A stretch of DNA of 64,000 bases from assembly GCA_030710605.1 (NCBI GenBank), contig CP092882.1, forward strand, positions 20,780,446 to 20,844,445, in the 5' to 3' direction. The notes under the pieces are model-generated. The model was not told where the DNA came from. It saw nothing but the letters and a program-made list of their open reading frames with translations, and did not search any database. Below are positions 22,047-31,828 of this stretch, one piece after another. The position numbers were made by a program, and so were the translations under genes. Source of the stretch: Cordylochernes scorpioides (taxonomy: Eukaryota > Arthropoda > Arachnida > Pseudoscorpiones > Chernetidae). Position 1 is the stretch's first letter. Each line of letters starts with the position of its first letter.

Positions 22047-22325
22047 GTTGCGGCTGGGAGTCACTTATGAAAAAGTGTAACGCCCGGTAACGTTACGATG
22101 AGTCATCGAACGAGAGTGCTGCGCGCGCAGCGCTAGAGAATTAGGCGCATTGAATCGGCGCATGCTTGTCTCTGTCTTTCTCGAACGTTCTTGGCGTTGG
22201 AAAAACAAGAAAGCGTCATAATACAAGTTCACACGTGTGGTTAAAGTATCGTCAGCTGTGTCTGTAGTGAAAATGTGGAGTGCTTAGATTCGTCATTTAC
22301 AACAACTACAACAATAAAGGTAAAT
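22047..22325. other. CpG-dense block, possible promoter or LTR fragment
   Basis: Stands out from AT-rich flanks: TGTAACGCCCGGTAACGTTA, ATGAGTCATCG (an AP-1-like TGAGTCA) and the palindrome CTGCGCGCGCAG. It ends with CAATAAAGGTAAAT, which could hold a splice donor. It precedes the nuclease-like frame at 22785 and may be the 5' part of the same decayed element. Confidence 0.35.
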
Positions 22326-22489
22326 AATTGTACACTGATATTTCATTATCGTAAACTATGATTGATTGATTAATTGTTAGATTGACACAAAAGTTGAGAA
22401 ACTGAGTTTATAGGTTATGTCATACTATTGATAAATGTTGATAGTGTTAAGTAAATTATTAGTTTAAAATTAATTAATTAATTAATTAT

Positions 22490-22780
22490 TATTTTACAAA
22501 TTTTAAATAGTTTCAAATTTATTTAGCAAAAATTTGAACCTTCGATCTGAATAAATGTTTTGATTTTCGAATTGATTCTTTAAAATTACAAATATTAAGA
22601 AAAAGTGGCAGATATAAGAAAACTTTATTTAAACTGTGTTGAGCAAGAATTTTAACATCTAATTTAAGTAAATGTTTTAATTTTCAACTTCATCATTTAC
22701 AATTACAAATTTTATTTAATTTCAAATTTATTTAGCAAAAATTTGAACCTTCGATCTGAATAAGTGTTTTGATTTTCAAA
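22490..22780. repeat. Direct duplication of an 85-bp AT-rich segment
   Basis: AATTTGAACCTTCGATCTGA and its neighbours occur at about 22530 and again at about 22740, some 205 bp apart. Confidence 0.75.
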
Positions 22781-22784
22781 TACC

Positions 22785-23321
22785 AACGCGGCTGGTGGAG
22801 TGGCGATCTATCGTAAATTATCATCGACATCTACGGCGGAAGTGTTCCAAGTTGCGATTACAGACGTAACTCGTGTCATTAAAACCAAGGGTGACATGTG
22901 CATGACTGAAGTTACTTGCTTCGCCGCTAATACTAGCTTCAAGTTTATACTCGGTGCTGTATATATTCATCCAGGAGCTAGTATGCAGGATATTGGAATG
23001 TTACTATGGCAAGGACTCGGTCCGTACATTCACAACAGCCAGTACGTGCCACCGTTCGTGCAAGTTGATTCTAGTATACCGATTCTTCTGTGTGGTGATT
23101 TTAACAAAAACGTAAAGCCTGACAACTCGTTTCTTAAATTCATGAAAAATACGTATAATCTTGATTGCGTATCAAACGTTTCTAAGTCAACTACGTTAAA
23201 AGGAACAACTATCGACTTGACTTTCGCAAGACACATTACAGCAGAAACACTTCCTTTCATTTCATATTTCTCCTATCATCGTCCTATCCTCAACAAAATC
23301 ACTCAAATAGGAATTAGTTAA
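22785..23321 (+). pseudogene. Endonuclease/exonuclease/phosphatase-fold fragment
   Basis: About 178 codons, open from NAAGGVAIYRK to a stop at 23319-23321. Motifs of the fold: AVYIHPGASMQDI, ILLCGDFNKN (the metal-binding D and N), TTLKGTTIDLTF and a final SYHRPIL in place of SDHxP. The N-terminal half is missing, and the catalytic D-H pair at the end reads Y-H. Similar C-terminal nuclease domains are attached to PIF1/Helitron-like helicases and to LINEs. With no helicase or reverse transcriptase nearby I cannot choose, though the sequence is not like the ORF2 endonuclease at 32.0-32.8 kb. Confidence 0.6.
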
Positions 23322-24160
23322 GTTTAAGTTTACATGTACAATGTTTTAGTAAACAAAATATATTTCTATAGTTAAAATTTGTGCAATTCTTATTTTCATT
23401 CAATTCCTTGTTCCTATTGTGCAATTTAATTATATTCATATCAATAAATATTCTACCGTTGTCACGTAAAATCTTCGCCCGTAAAACCGACTTTACAGGC
23501 AACCATTGTTTTTATCTTCACATTTCTAAATTCCAGACCTTCCTATTAAGATATCTAAACCCCTCCTTCCTTGGTGTCTATCTCTCTATACATTCTTCAA
23601 GGTGTAACATCCATCTACTTTTCTTTTGAAAATTCTCTTTCTTCATTAAATCTCCAAAATGATTTGTCATTATCCTATTTGTCTGTTTATCCTTGACCCT
23701 CTACCAAAAATGTAGATTCCAGCTCGAAAGCTCCAAGTCCACAACATTTGATCAACTGCCTCAGATTCCAAACAAAGTTTGACCTGCTCATTAGATCTTT
23801 AGAAGTGTTGGGGAGAGAAAGACTATTAGAATGCCCTAGTTGGTTTATAACCACCTAAATAAGGGAGAAGAATATTGGCTCTTGAGAATTCTTCTAGTAC
23901 ACTGCATATCTCAAAAAGAGTTATTTTCCGCTCAGTTAGATGAGGTTAAGTTATTTGATTTGACAAAGGTGTTACTCATTAGGATGTGCCCTACTGGATG
24001 GCCCGCCATCAACTTCCTGGACAATCCATAGTAGATAATGTTATAGGTTCTAACTGTGTTTGAAGACGCTGCTGTACTCCACAGAGAAGCTTTGAGATAG
24101 AAGGATTGCCAGCTCATTTAATATCAGGAGTTTAAAAAAGAGATGTGTTGAAATAATAAC
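23322..24160. other. No recognisable gene
   Basis: Intronic sequence with short frames; nothing named. Confidence 0.5.
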
Positions 24161-24171
24161 TCTTTATTCAT

Positions 24172-24312
24172 TTTTTTTTTTTTTGCTTATCCCTAGTACA
24201 CGTGGTACAGGCCATGATAATCATGGTGGGTAGTTAGCGACTGCTTTTTTACTGTAAGCGCACCACATGTCTACACATGTGAAAGCAGTTCGACTTTGCA
24301 CTTACAAATGTA
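24172..24312 (-). mobile_element. tRNA-derived SINE, 3' fragment
   Basis: T-run then GCTTATCCCTAGTACACGTG through ACATGTGAAAGCAGTTCGAC, the 3' body of the 43623-43923 SINE, minus strand. It is inserted beside the ACATGT-type repeat. Confidence 0.75.
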
Positions 24313-24485
24313 TGGTGATGAGAGCCAACAGTCAGAAATGCGTGGGGGTTAGCTTTTCTTGGTTAATCAAGAAAGGGAATTTGGCCAATTCTGGAATAAT
24401 TAACAATCAATGATTGGTTGATATTTAATCTGACAGATGAGACATCAGCAACTTTTAGCTGCATGATCAGGAGATGCCTTTTTTC
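24313..24485 (+). repeat. ACATGT-type hammerhead repeat, degenerate copy
   Basis: TGATGAGAGCCAACAGTCAG then AAATGCGTGG matches the ribozyme core at 46659-46688 with substitutions. It continues with TTAGCTTTTCTTGG and the GCATGATCAGGAGATGCC end. Confidence 0.65.
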
Positions 24486-24815
24486 TTTGTAAATTTGTCA
24501 TAAAAAAAAATCTATGAAACAACTTGTCAGCAAAAAAGAAAAAGTGTGAAAAACAAAGAGACATAGCTAGCAATGTGTCTGGAAGATGTTGAGGAAGGAA
24601 ATGAATGGCCGAGAAAACCATATTTATTTAAGGAGAGATAAGGAATCTGTGGTTGATAAGACAACCCCCAATATCTCCTACAAATTACTCCAAGTGATAT
24701 AAACATTAAAAGGTGTCCCAAGTCCTTTTTTTTTTTACTTTTTCTAAAATTCTACTAACTGATAGTGTGAGCAATATACCAAAATTACTTCCAAGTGAAA
24801 AATGTTCTATTTGCA

Positions 24816-24996
24816 CCACACAAGGTAATAAGACCAAATCCAAATAAATAGTATGTGACATTTCTGTAACAGCTTTGTTACCATCCTCAGACAAAAGACT
24901 GAAAGGATGATGGTAACAATGCTGTTACCACAAAACTTCACACACTATTTATTTAGATTTGGTCTTATTACTTTGTAGTTTTAATCTATAATCCAA
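24816..24996. repeat. ACGT-type hammerhead-family foldback
   Basis: Arms AATAAGACCAAATCCAAATA (left) and TTATTTAGATTTGGTCTTAT (right), tail TTTTAATCTATAATCCAAAT. The minus-strand core at 24857-24890 is well kept; the + strand core is not. Confidence 0.8.
24857..24890 (-). ncRNA. Hammerhead-like ribozyme motif
   Basis: Minus strand: CTGAGGA (fits CTGANGA), a hairpin TGGTAACA...TGTTACA, GAAA, then TGTC. The stem III bases (ATGT) are no longer fully self-complementary. Confidence 0.45.
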
Positions 24997-25087
24997 ATTG
25001 TGCCTATCCTATTCCATTTGCAATTGCACACACACAGTTTCAATCGTTAATAAACAAAACTTCTATAAAATTTGCTTTTATATCATA

Positions 25088-25200
25088 CTAGCCGAATGAC
25101 CCGGGCAACGCCCGGGGTTTACCTGATTAAATGCTTTTATTAAAATACTATTTGTTACAATTATAATTTGGCGCTGTGGATGTCATTCTTGTATAATATA
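25088..25200 (-). mobile_element. Helitron 3' end, minus strand
   Basis: The minus strand ends with a CCCCGGGCGTTGCCCGGG hairpin, TCATTCGG, CTAG (25088-25091) and a following T. Same 3' family as the 3064-4713 element. No matching 5' TC end was found; the element may be truncated. Confidence 0.7.
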
Positions 25201-25231
25201 TAAATGAGTTTTAAGAATTGTAAAAATAATT

Positions 25232-25266
25232 GCATCGGCTGGGAATCGAACCCGGGGCGCCCGCCA
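25232..25266 (-). tRNA. tRNA-Gly 3' fragment
   Basis: GCATCGGCTGGGAATCGAAC onwards is the complement of the T arm and 3' acceptor strand of a glycine tRNA. It is a partial duplicate of the longer piece at 25310-25371, separated by a repeated AATATATAAATGAGTTTTAA spacer. Confidence 0.6.
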
Positions 25267-25309
25267 CTATAATATATAAATGAGTTTTAAAAATTGTAAA
25301 AAAAAAAAT

Positions 25310-25371
25310 GCATCGGCCGGGAATCGAACCCGGGGCGCCCGCATGGCAGGCGAGCATTCTACCACTGAACC
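25310..25371 (-). tRNA. tRNA-Gly (GCC)-like pseudogene, 5' acceptor strand missing
   Basis: Minus strand reads GGTTCAGTGGTAGAATGCTC, anticodon loop CTGCCAT (anticodon GCC), and GGGTTCGATTCCCGG with acceptor CCGATGC. The matching 5' acceptor strand is replaced by GTTTTT, so it cannot form a full cloverleaf. It lies within the minus-strand Helitron region and is tRNA-derived repeat material. Confidence 0.7.
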
Positions 25372-25548
25372 AAAAACAAACGGTGACAGAAGTGTCTTGC
25401 GCATTGGCGGCACCAAATAATGATGGGGGGGGGGGGGGGAGAAAGCAAAGGTGGCGTGATCGTAGCCGACCAATAGGAGGGCGCCGGCAAACCGTGACAG
25501 AGGCCATGACGCTCGTAACTGTATATAGAATTGTATAGAGCTCTATCA

Positions 25549-25706
25549 CAACCAATCTTTCTTTACTTTCCCCCAGACATTTCAGTGACCCCCAATTACT
25601 CTCCTCAGAGAAGAATTGTATTTTGGAATTCTATCTTCTGAAATAATCCTTCCACTGAAGAGGACGACGATCACTGAAACTGAGGAAAGTAACAAGATTG
25701 GTTGAT
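25549..25706. repeat. Foldback with hammerhead-like boxes on both strands
   Basis: Arms AACCAATCTTTCTTTACTTT and complement GGAAAGTAACAAGATTGGTT. Minus strand has CTGAGGA ... TCACTGAAATGTC; + strand has CTGAAGA ... TCACTGAAACTG. Boxes fit CTGANGA and GAAA; stem II is poor. Confidence 0.6.
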
Positions 25707-26100
25707 GTAGCTACATCTTTTGCAACCTTTTGCAAATCATGTTAAGAAATATATTTTTATTTGATCAACAGATTATTATTTTGTTTACTCAGCAAATTTG
25801 TCTCATCACCTCTCTATTCCTTCATGTAGACAGGGTTGAATTGTTTTGGTCAAAATAGAATTGCTTTGTCATCTTCAAGTATGTCACGGAAATATAAAGT
25901 ATGTAACAGTTCAACTTCTTTAATTCAACATCCTAAGGAATCAGAATTTTTATTTGAATTATAATGTCAGTATAAACATTTTTCTGGGACATTTTGGTGA
26001 GATAATTAAAGTTGTGGTATCGTACACTTTCTTGTAACAAAAAGAATAATAATAAATACATAACAAATAATAAATTCTGAGAATTGAACCCACAATTTTA
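25707..26100. other. No gene; half of a Tigger-like terminus
   Basis: CAGTTCAACTTCTTTAATTC at about 25908 resembles one end of the 28893-30044 transposon. Otherwise AT-rich and unnamed. Confidence 0.4.
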
Positions 26101-28617
26101 TATATACTAGCAAATGTATTTGACTTTGCCCAATTTTTACCCAAGTGAACGTTTGTCTAACGAACATTTGTTAAAACAATATTTTATGGGCAAACATCCA
26201 TTCCCTACTGTTTCTATTCTTGTGTAGATAAATTGATGTTTGTTACTCTTCTCCACCAAAATTATTGAATAAACAATTTTATATACTAGCAAATGTACCT
26301 GGCTTCACCTGATTTTCACCCAAGTGAAAGTTTGGTTAAATAAACATTTGTTAAAAAAATATTTTTGTAGCAAACATCCATTCCCTACTGTTTCTATTCT
26401 TGTGTAGATAAATTGATGTTTGTTACTCTTCACCACCAAAATTATTGAATAAACAATTTTATATACTAGCAAATGTACCTGGCTTCACCTGATTTTCACC
26501 CAAGTGAAAGTTTGGTTAAATAAACATTTGTTAAAAAAATATTTTTGTAGCAAACATCCATTCCCTACTGTTTCTATTCTTGTGTAGATAAATTGATGTT
26601 TGTTACTCTTCACCACCAAAATTATTGAATAAACAATTTTATATACTAGCAAATGTACCTGGCTTCACCTGATTTTCACCCAAGTGAAAGTTTGGTTAAA
26701 TAAACATTTGTTAAAAAAATATTTTTGTAGCAAACATCCATTCCCTACTGTTTCTATTCTTGTGTAGATAAATTGATGTTTGTTACTCTTCACCACCAAA
26801 ATTATTGAATAAACAATTTTATATACTAGCAAATGTACCTGGCTTCACCTGATTTTCACCCAAGTGAAAGTTTGGTTAAATAAACATTTGTTAAAAAAAT
26901 ATTTTTGTAGCAAACATCCATTCCCTACTGTTTCTATTCTTGTGTAGATAAATTGATGTTTGTTACTCTTCACCACCAAAATTATTGAATAAACAATTTT
27001 ATATACTAGCAAATGTACCTGGCTTCACCTGATTTTCACCCAAGTGAAAGTTTGGTTAAATAAACATTTGTTAAAAAAATATTTTTGTAGCAAACATCCA
27101 TTCCCTACTGTTTCTATTCTTGTGTAGATAAATTGATGTTTGTTACTCTTCACCACCAAAATTATTGAATAAACAATTTTATATACTAGCAAATGTACCT
27201 GGCTTCACCGATTTTCACCCAAGTGAAAGTTTGGTTAAATAAACATTTGTTAAAAAAATATTTTTGTAGCAAACATCCATTCCCTACTGTTTCTATTCTT
27301 GTGTAGATAAATTGATGTTTGTTACTCTTCACCACCAAAATTATTGAATAAACAATTTTATATACTAGCAAATGTACCTGGCTTCACCTGATTTTCACCC
27401 AAGTGAAAGTTTGGTTAAATAAACATTTGTTAAAAAAATATTTTTGTAGCAAACATCCATTCCCTACTGTTTCTATTCTTGTGTAGATAAATTGATGTTT
27501 GTTACTCTTCACCACCAAAATTATTGAATAAACAATTTTATATACTAGCAAATGTACCTGGCTTCACCTGATTTTCACCCAAGTGAAAGTTTGGTTAAAT
27601 AAACATTTGTTAAAAAAATATTTTTGTAGCAAACATCCATTCCCTACTGTTTCTATTCTTGTGTAGATAAATTGATGTTTGTTACTCTTCACCACCAAAA
27701 TTATTGAATAAACAATTTTATATACTAGCAAATGTACCTGGCTTCACCTGATTTTCACCCAAGTGAAAGTTTGGTTAAATAAACATTTGTTAAAAAAATA
27801 TTTTTGTAGCAAACATCCATTCCCTACTGTTTCTATTCTTGTGTAGATAAATTGATGTTTGTTACTCTTCACCACCAAAATTATTGAATAAACAATTTTA
27901 TATACTAGCAAATGTACCTGGCTTCACCGATTTTCACCCAAGTGAAAGTTTGGTTAAATAAACATTTGTTAAAAAAATATTTTTGTAGCAAACATCCATT
28001 CCCTACTGTTTCTATTCTTGTGTAGATAAATTGATGTTTGTTACTCTTCACCACCAAAATTATTGAATAAACAATTTTATATACTAGCAAATGTACCTGG
28101 CTTCACCTGATTTTCACCCAAGTGAAAGTTTGGTTAAATAAACATTTGTTAAAAAAATATTTTTGTAGCAAACATCCATTCCCTACTGTTTCTATTCTTG
28201 TGTAGATAAATTGATGTTTGTTACTCTTCACCACCAAAATTATTGAATAAACAATTTTATATACTAGCAAATGTACCTGGCTTCACCTGATTTTCACCCA
28301 AGTGAAAGTTTGGTTAAATAAACATTTGTTAAAAAAATATTTTTGTAGCAAACATCCATTCCCTACTGTTTCTATTCTTGTGTAGATAAATTGATGTTTG
28401 TTACTCTTCACCACCAAAATTATTGAATAAACAATTTTATATACTAGCAAATGTACCTGGCTTCACCTGATTTTCACCCAAGTGAAAGTTTGCTTAAATA
28501 AACATTCGTTAAAAAAATATTTTTGTAGCAAACATCCATTCCCTACTGGTTCTATTCTTGTCAATATAAATTGATGTTTGTTACTCTTCTCCACACCAAA
28601 ACTAGAAAAATGTTTAT
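26101..28617 (-). repeat. 180-bp satellite array, 14 units
   Basis: Unit starts (ATACTAGCAAATG on the + strand) fall at about 26101, 26281, 26461, 26641, 26821, 27001, 27181, 27360, 27540, 27720, 27900, 28079, 28259 and 28439. The inner units look identical; the first and last are diverged. Units 7 and 11 share the same 1-bp deletion (CTTCACCGATTT for CTTCACCTGATTT) and are four units apart. On the minus strand each unit ends TTTGCTAG|T after a TTTCACTTGGGTGAAA hairpin, like the 3' ends of local Helitrons. Small reading frames across it are periodic artefacts. Confidence 0.95.
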
Positions 28618-28784
28618 TACAGGGAGCTGAATTAACATACAAGCTATATATAAATACTAAAATTATGATGAATAACACACCATTTTGCCAGACTCAACTC
28701 TATATCCAGTTGAATTTCAGCCAGAATGGTTAAATATTGAGATGAAACCTATAAGGAACAACTAAATAAATCAATACACATACA
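28618..28784. other. No recognisable gene
   Basis: Short AT-rich spacer between the satellite array and the ACATGT-type repeat. Confidence 0.5.
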
Positions 28785-28892
28785 TAGCCCCAAACATGTA
28801 GGTGGTTAGCTTTTGGTGATTAATCAAGAATGGGTATTTGGCCAATTATGGAATAATTAAAAATCAACGAATAGTTGATATTTATTCCTATA
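28785..28892 (+). repeat. ACATGT-type repeat, left part, interrupted
   Basis: AAACATGTAGGTGGTTAGCT through TATTTATTCCTA matches 46680-46790. The copy continues at 30047 after the Tigger-like insertion. The CTGATGA box is not kept here. Confidence 0.7.
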
Positions 28893-30044
28893 CAGTATAA
28901 CCTCGTTAATTCGACACACCCCAATTCGACACTCGGCGATAATTCGACCATGTTCCGATGTCCCGACCTCCGGCCTATCAAATAACAAACCGTAATTCGA
29001 CAGTATCGATAATACGACAGTTCCGATAGTTCGACCATTTTAAAATTCGAATTTCGACAGTTGAATGTTATTTTACATGCAACTTTACCGCTAAACGGTA
29101 TTACGGCGGCGACGATCGGCATCGGCGGGCGGCGACGATCGGCAACAGCGGGCGTCGATACGATCGTGCCTGCGCACTTTTGGTTTCTGGTTAGTTTAAG
29201 TTTCACTTTGCAGTGCCGTTGCGCAATTTCGCGGATGTTATTGTTGTCTTTTTTACGCGGGAATTTCGGCATCATGCGCTAACTAATAATAATTTTTATT
29301 TTTTTATTTTTAACATTGAAATATTTTAGCTATTTTTAAATTTATAAATAATTTCTTTTTAAATAAATAAATCTTTATAAAATGATCCAACAATGATTAT
29401 GATAACATTTTATTTCAATATTCCATTTCTGTGTTATTATAAAAGATTTAAACACAAAATCAATAACACCTGCAGCAGCAGTGGATGCCTTTAATACATT
29501 AAAATTTATTTATTAAAAGACATTTCAGAGGAAGAAAGGCATGCATGTTTTTTCAAAATGCCATCTGGAATACATCCTGAATAGGATTTCAGTGCAAAAA
29601 CAGATATCTATAAAGGAATTTTTTAAAAGATCTTCATGATTATTTTAAAATTTTCTTTTTATTTACCATATTTATTTCCTTTCAACTGCTATATTTTTCA
29701 ATTAGAATAAAATATTATTTAATATATTATATTTAATATTTTAATGTCTGTAGAGTTAATATTTGATTATATTACTGAAAAGAAACACATTGCCAATAAA
29801 TTTATTTGTTACAATTATTTATGTTTCTAAAATATGTATTAATGCCATTTTGTCACTGATACTAAAAGTTAATCATGAAAATAATATAAAAACACACAAT
29901 GGTTTCAATTAATATCATTAATTTATATTACAAAGCTATTAAAAAATATATATTTTAGCGAGTTAGATGATTACCTAATCATTTAACCTTAATTCAACCG
30001 AAAGCTCTGATCCCTTGGGGTGTTGAATTAAAGAGGTTCGACTG
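28893..30044. mobile_element. Tigger/pogo-like transposon, non-autonomous
   Basis: 1152 bp. Left end CAGTATAACCTCGTTAATTC, right end complement CAGTCGAACCTCTTTAATTC, each flanked by TA. The left third repeats AATTCGAC, and 29090-29170 is CpG-rich. No transposase frame survives. It splits an ACATGT-type repeat. Confidence 0.8.
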
Positions 30045-30046
30045 TA

Positions 30047-30110
30047 TATGGCGCAAGCCATCAGAAACTTTCAGTTGCACAATAAGGAGATGCCTTTTTT
30101 CTTTTCTTAA
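30047..30110 (+). repeat. ACATGT-type repeat, right part
   Basis: TATGGCGCAAGCCATCAG and CAGTTGCACAATAAGGAGAT continue the repeat broken at 28892. Confidence 0.65.
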
Positions 30111-30193
30111 TTTATGCACCTTATCCCAGTACAATAACACATTTGTAATATATTTTTCATACATACATACGTTGACTTTTATATGTAGAGATA

Positions 30194-30498
30194 ACTCTGT
30201 CTTTGCCAGTCCCAAGCCTGGATGAAAAAGGAGGAGGGGGAGCAGTAACAAGCTCACTAAAAAACCTGGGCTCAGCTGGCTCGGCTGATAGTACCCTGTA
30301 CGAGCTCCTAATCCAGGGATACAGGATGAGCAGTGTTTGTACTCCATGTTAGGAGCAGCTGCACATGGCGTCTGTTCCTCATGTCAGAGGCGGCCATTTC
30401 TTTTGGAGCTAAGTCGGCCTGCCACTGAGTAGTGCTCTCAGTCTTAATGACAAAGGCAGACACTTTCTACTTCACCCAGTGAGATAAGAAAGAAGAAG
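30194..30498 (+). mobile_element. Short retroposon, family B, copy 2
   Basis: Starts ACTCTGTCTTTGCC, ends GATAAGAAAGAAGAAG. Direct repeats ATATGTAGAGATA (30181-30193) and ATATGTAAAGATA (from 30499) differ at one base. Confidence 0.8.
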
Positions 30499-30541
30499 AT
30501 ATGTAAAGATATAGTGTATTTCATTGTTCAATGCAATGCAA

Positions 30542-30546
<5 letters not shown>

Positions 30547-30580
<34 letters not shown>
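30547..30580. repeat. (TA)n microsatellite
   Basis: About 17 TA units. Confidence 0.9.
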
Positions 30581-30868
30581 GAACTAAAACAGTTTCATTT
30601 TATAATTGGCTAATGACTTCAAAGGCTGATTGATAAAGGTTGCATGATTGCAAAGGCCAATCTCACCAGAAAAATAAACTGTATAAACAAACATTAGGTA
30701 ATGGATTATAATAGATGCTGATGATTGCAATTTTTTTTTATTCGTGAGCTTGTATTTTTTTATAGCTTTTTCGCCGCTAGGTGGCCGGACAATAAACAAC
30801 ACGTGCAGCACCGCTCCGGTAAATATAGTTTATATTACTAATATTTCAGTGTATATTTGCCTTATACT

Positions 30869-31828
30869 ATGAAAGGGATAATACTGTCACTCTTAGTACT
30901 CGTGTTATGCAACAATAAATATGCAAACTTACTCAAGGTAACGCACTATGCAAAAAACTCAGTACGAAGGGATAATGATAGACAATGTGGCCTAAATATA
31001 AACTTACCATCTGGGAATATATCTGGTAACCAAAAAAGACTGCTATGTATCATTCTGGCTCTATTATTTATCTCAGGCATTGAACAAAACCCAGGCCCCC
31101 CAACCAAAAAGCAAACTACTTTGACTGCGTCAGTACACTCAGGAGAGAGAGAATCAATAGATGGCGAGCTAAAAATGCTAATCTTGAACATGGCGACGGA
31201 AATAAAGAGTCTAGGAGAGAGAATTGACATCAGACTTACCAAAATAGAGACTCGAATGGACGATTGGGATAAGCGATTCTGCAATATAGAGGAGAAGCTA
31301 ACCAAATGTATAGAGTCTCAACAGGCTACCGAAAAACTGGCTTCATGTAATTCGTTAAAGGTAAATGAACTGGAGGCTAGAGTCGAATTTTTTGAGACGA
31401 GACTGCGTGAGCCCAATCTAGTGTTCTATGGTATTGAGAGGGAGGGTGACGAAAATCAGGCAGATTGCAACTTAAAGATTCAAAACATAATTAGAGATAA
31501 AATGGAAATCGGAGATGATTTAAAAATAACAAAATGTCACCGACTTTCACGCGGATCCAATGCACCAGTTCTTGTTGTGGTGCCTGATTATGCTGATAGA
31601 GCAAAAATATTTAAAAATGCCTACAAACTCAGAGATACTAAAATTTCGATAAGTAAAGATTATAGTAAAAATGTTAGAGAGCAACGGCGCATCCTAATTG
31701 CAAAAAGGAAAGAATTGGGTGAAAGGGGAATAAAATCGAAGTTGAGAGATAACAAGCTTTTGGTAAATGATAAAGTCTGTAAAGTGATGAATGGCCAAGT
31801 TGTTGATAGCACAGGAGTTGCTATATAG
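30869..31828 (+). CDS. LINE ORF1: RNA-binding protein with N-terminal 2A-like motif
   Basis: About 319 residues from the first ATG. N-terminus is hydrophobic (IILSLLVLVLC), then a second hydrophobic run LLCIILALLFIS leading to GIEQNPGPP, a 2A-like ribosome-skipping motif. Then a heptad-like coiled-coil stretch (EIKSLGERIDIRLTKIETRM), an RRM-like part (EPNLVFYGIERE ... ITKCHRLSRG) and a basic C-terminal domain (SKDYSKNVREQRRILIAKRK), as in L1-type ORF1 proteins that coat element RNA. It ends with TAG at 31826-31828; the same frame stays open beyond. Confidence 0.85.
   Translation: MKGIILSLLVLVLCNNKYANLLKVTHYAKNSVRRDNDRQCGLNINLPSGNISGNQKRLLCIILALLFISGIEQNPGPPTKKQTTLTASVHSGERESIDGELKMLILNMATEIKSLGERIDIRLTKIETRMDDWDKRFCNIEEKLTKCIESQQATEKLASCNSLKVNELEARVEFFETRLREPNLVFYGIEREGDENQADCNLKIQNIIRDKMEIGDDLKITKCHRLSRGSNAPVLVVVPDYADRAKIFKNAYKLRDTKISISKDYSKNVREQRRILIAKRKELGERGIKSKLRDNKLLVNDKVCKVMNGQVVDSTGVAI
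31076..31099 (+). other. 2A-like peptide, GIEQNPGP
   Basis: The NPG|P skipping site lies between 31096 and 31097. Consensus is D-(V/I)-E-x-N-P-G-P; here G replaces D. A hydrophobic run precedes it, as in N-terminal 2A sequences of other invertebrate LINEs. Confidence 0.7.

Noticed and set aside
26101-28617. CRISPR-like array
   Set aside because: Units are 180 bp with no unique spacers, in eukaryotic DNA; a satellite explains it.
29994-30347. 117-codon minus-strand frame
   Set aside because: Antisense of the family B retroposon joined to the Tigger-like end; no conserved protein pattern.
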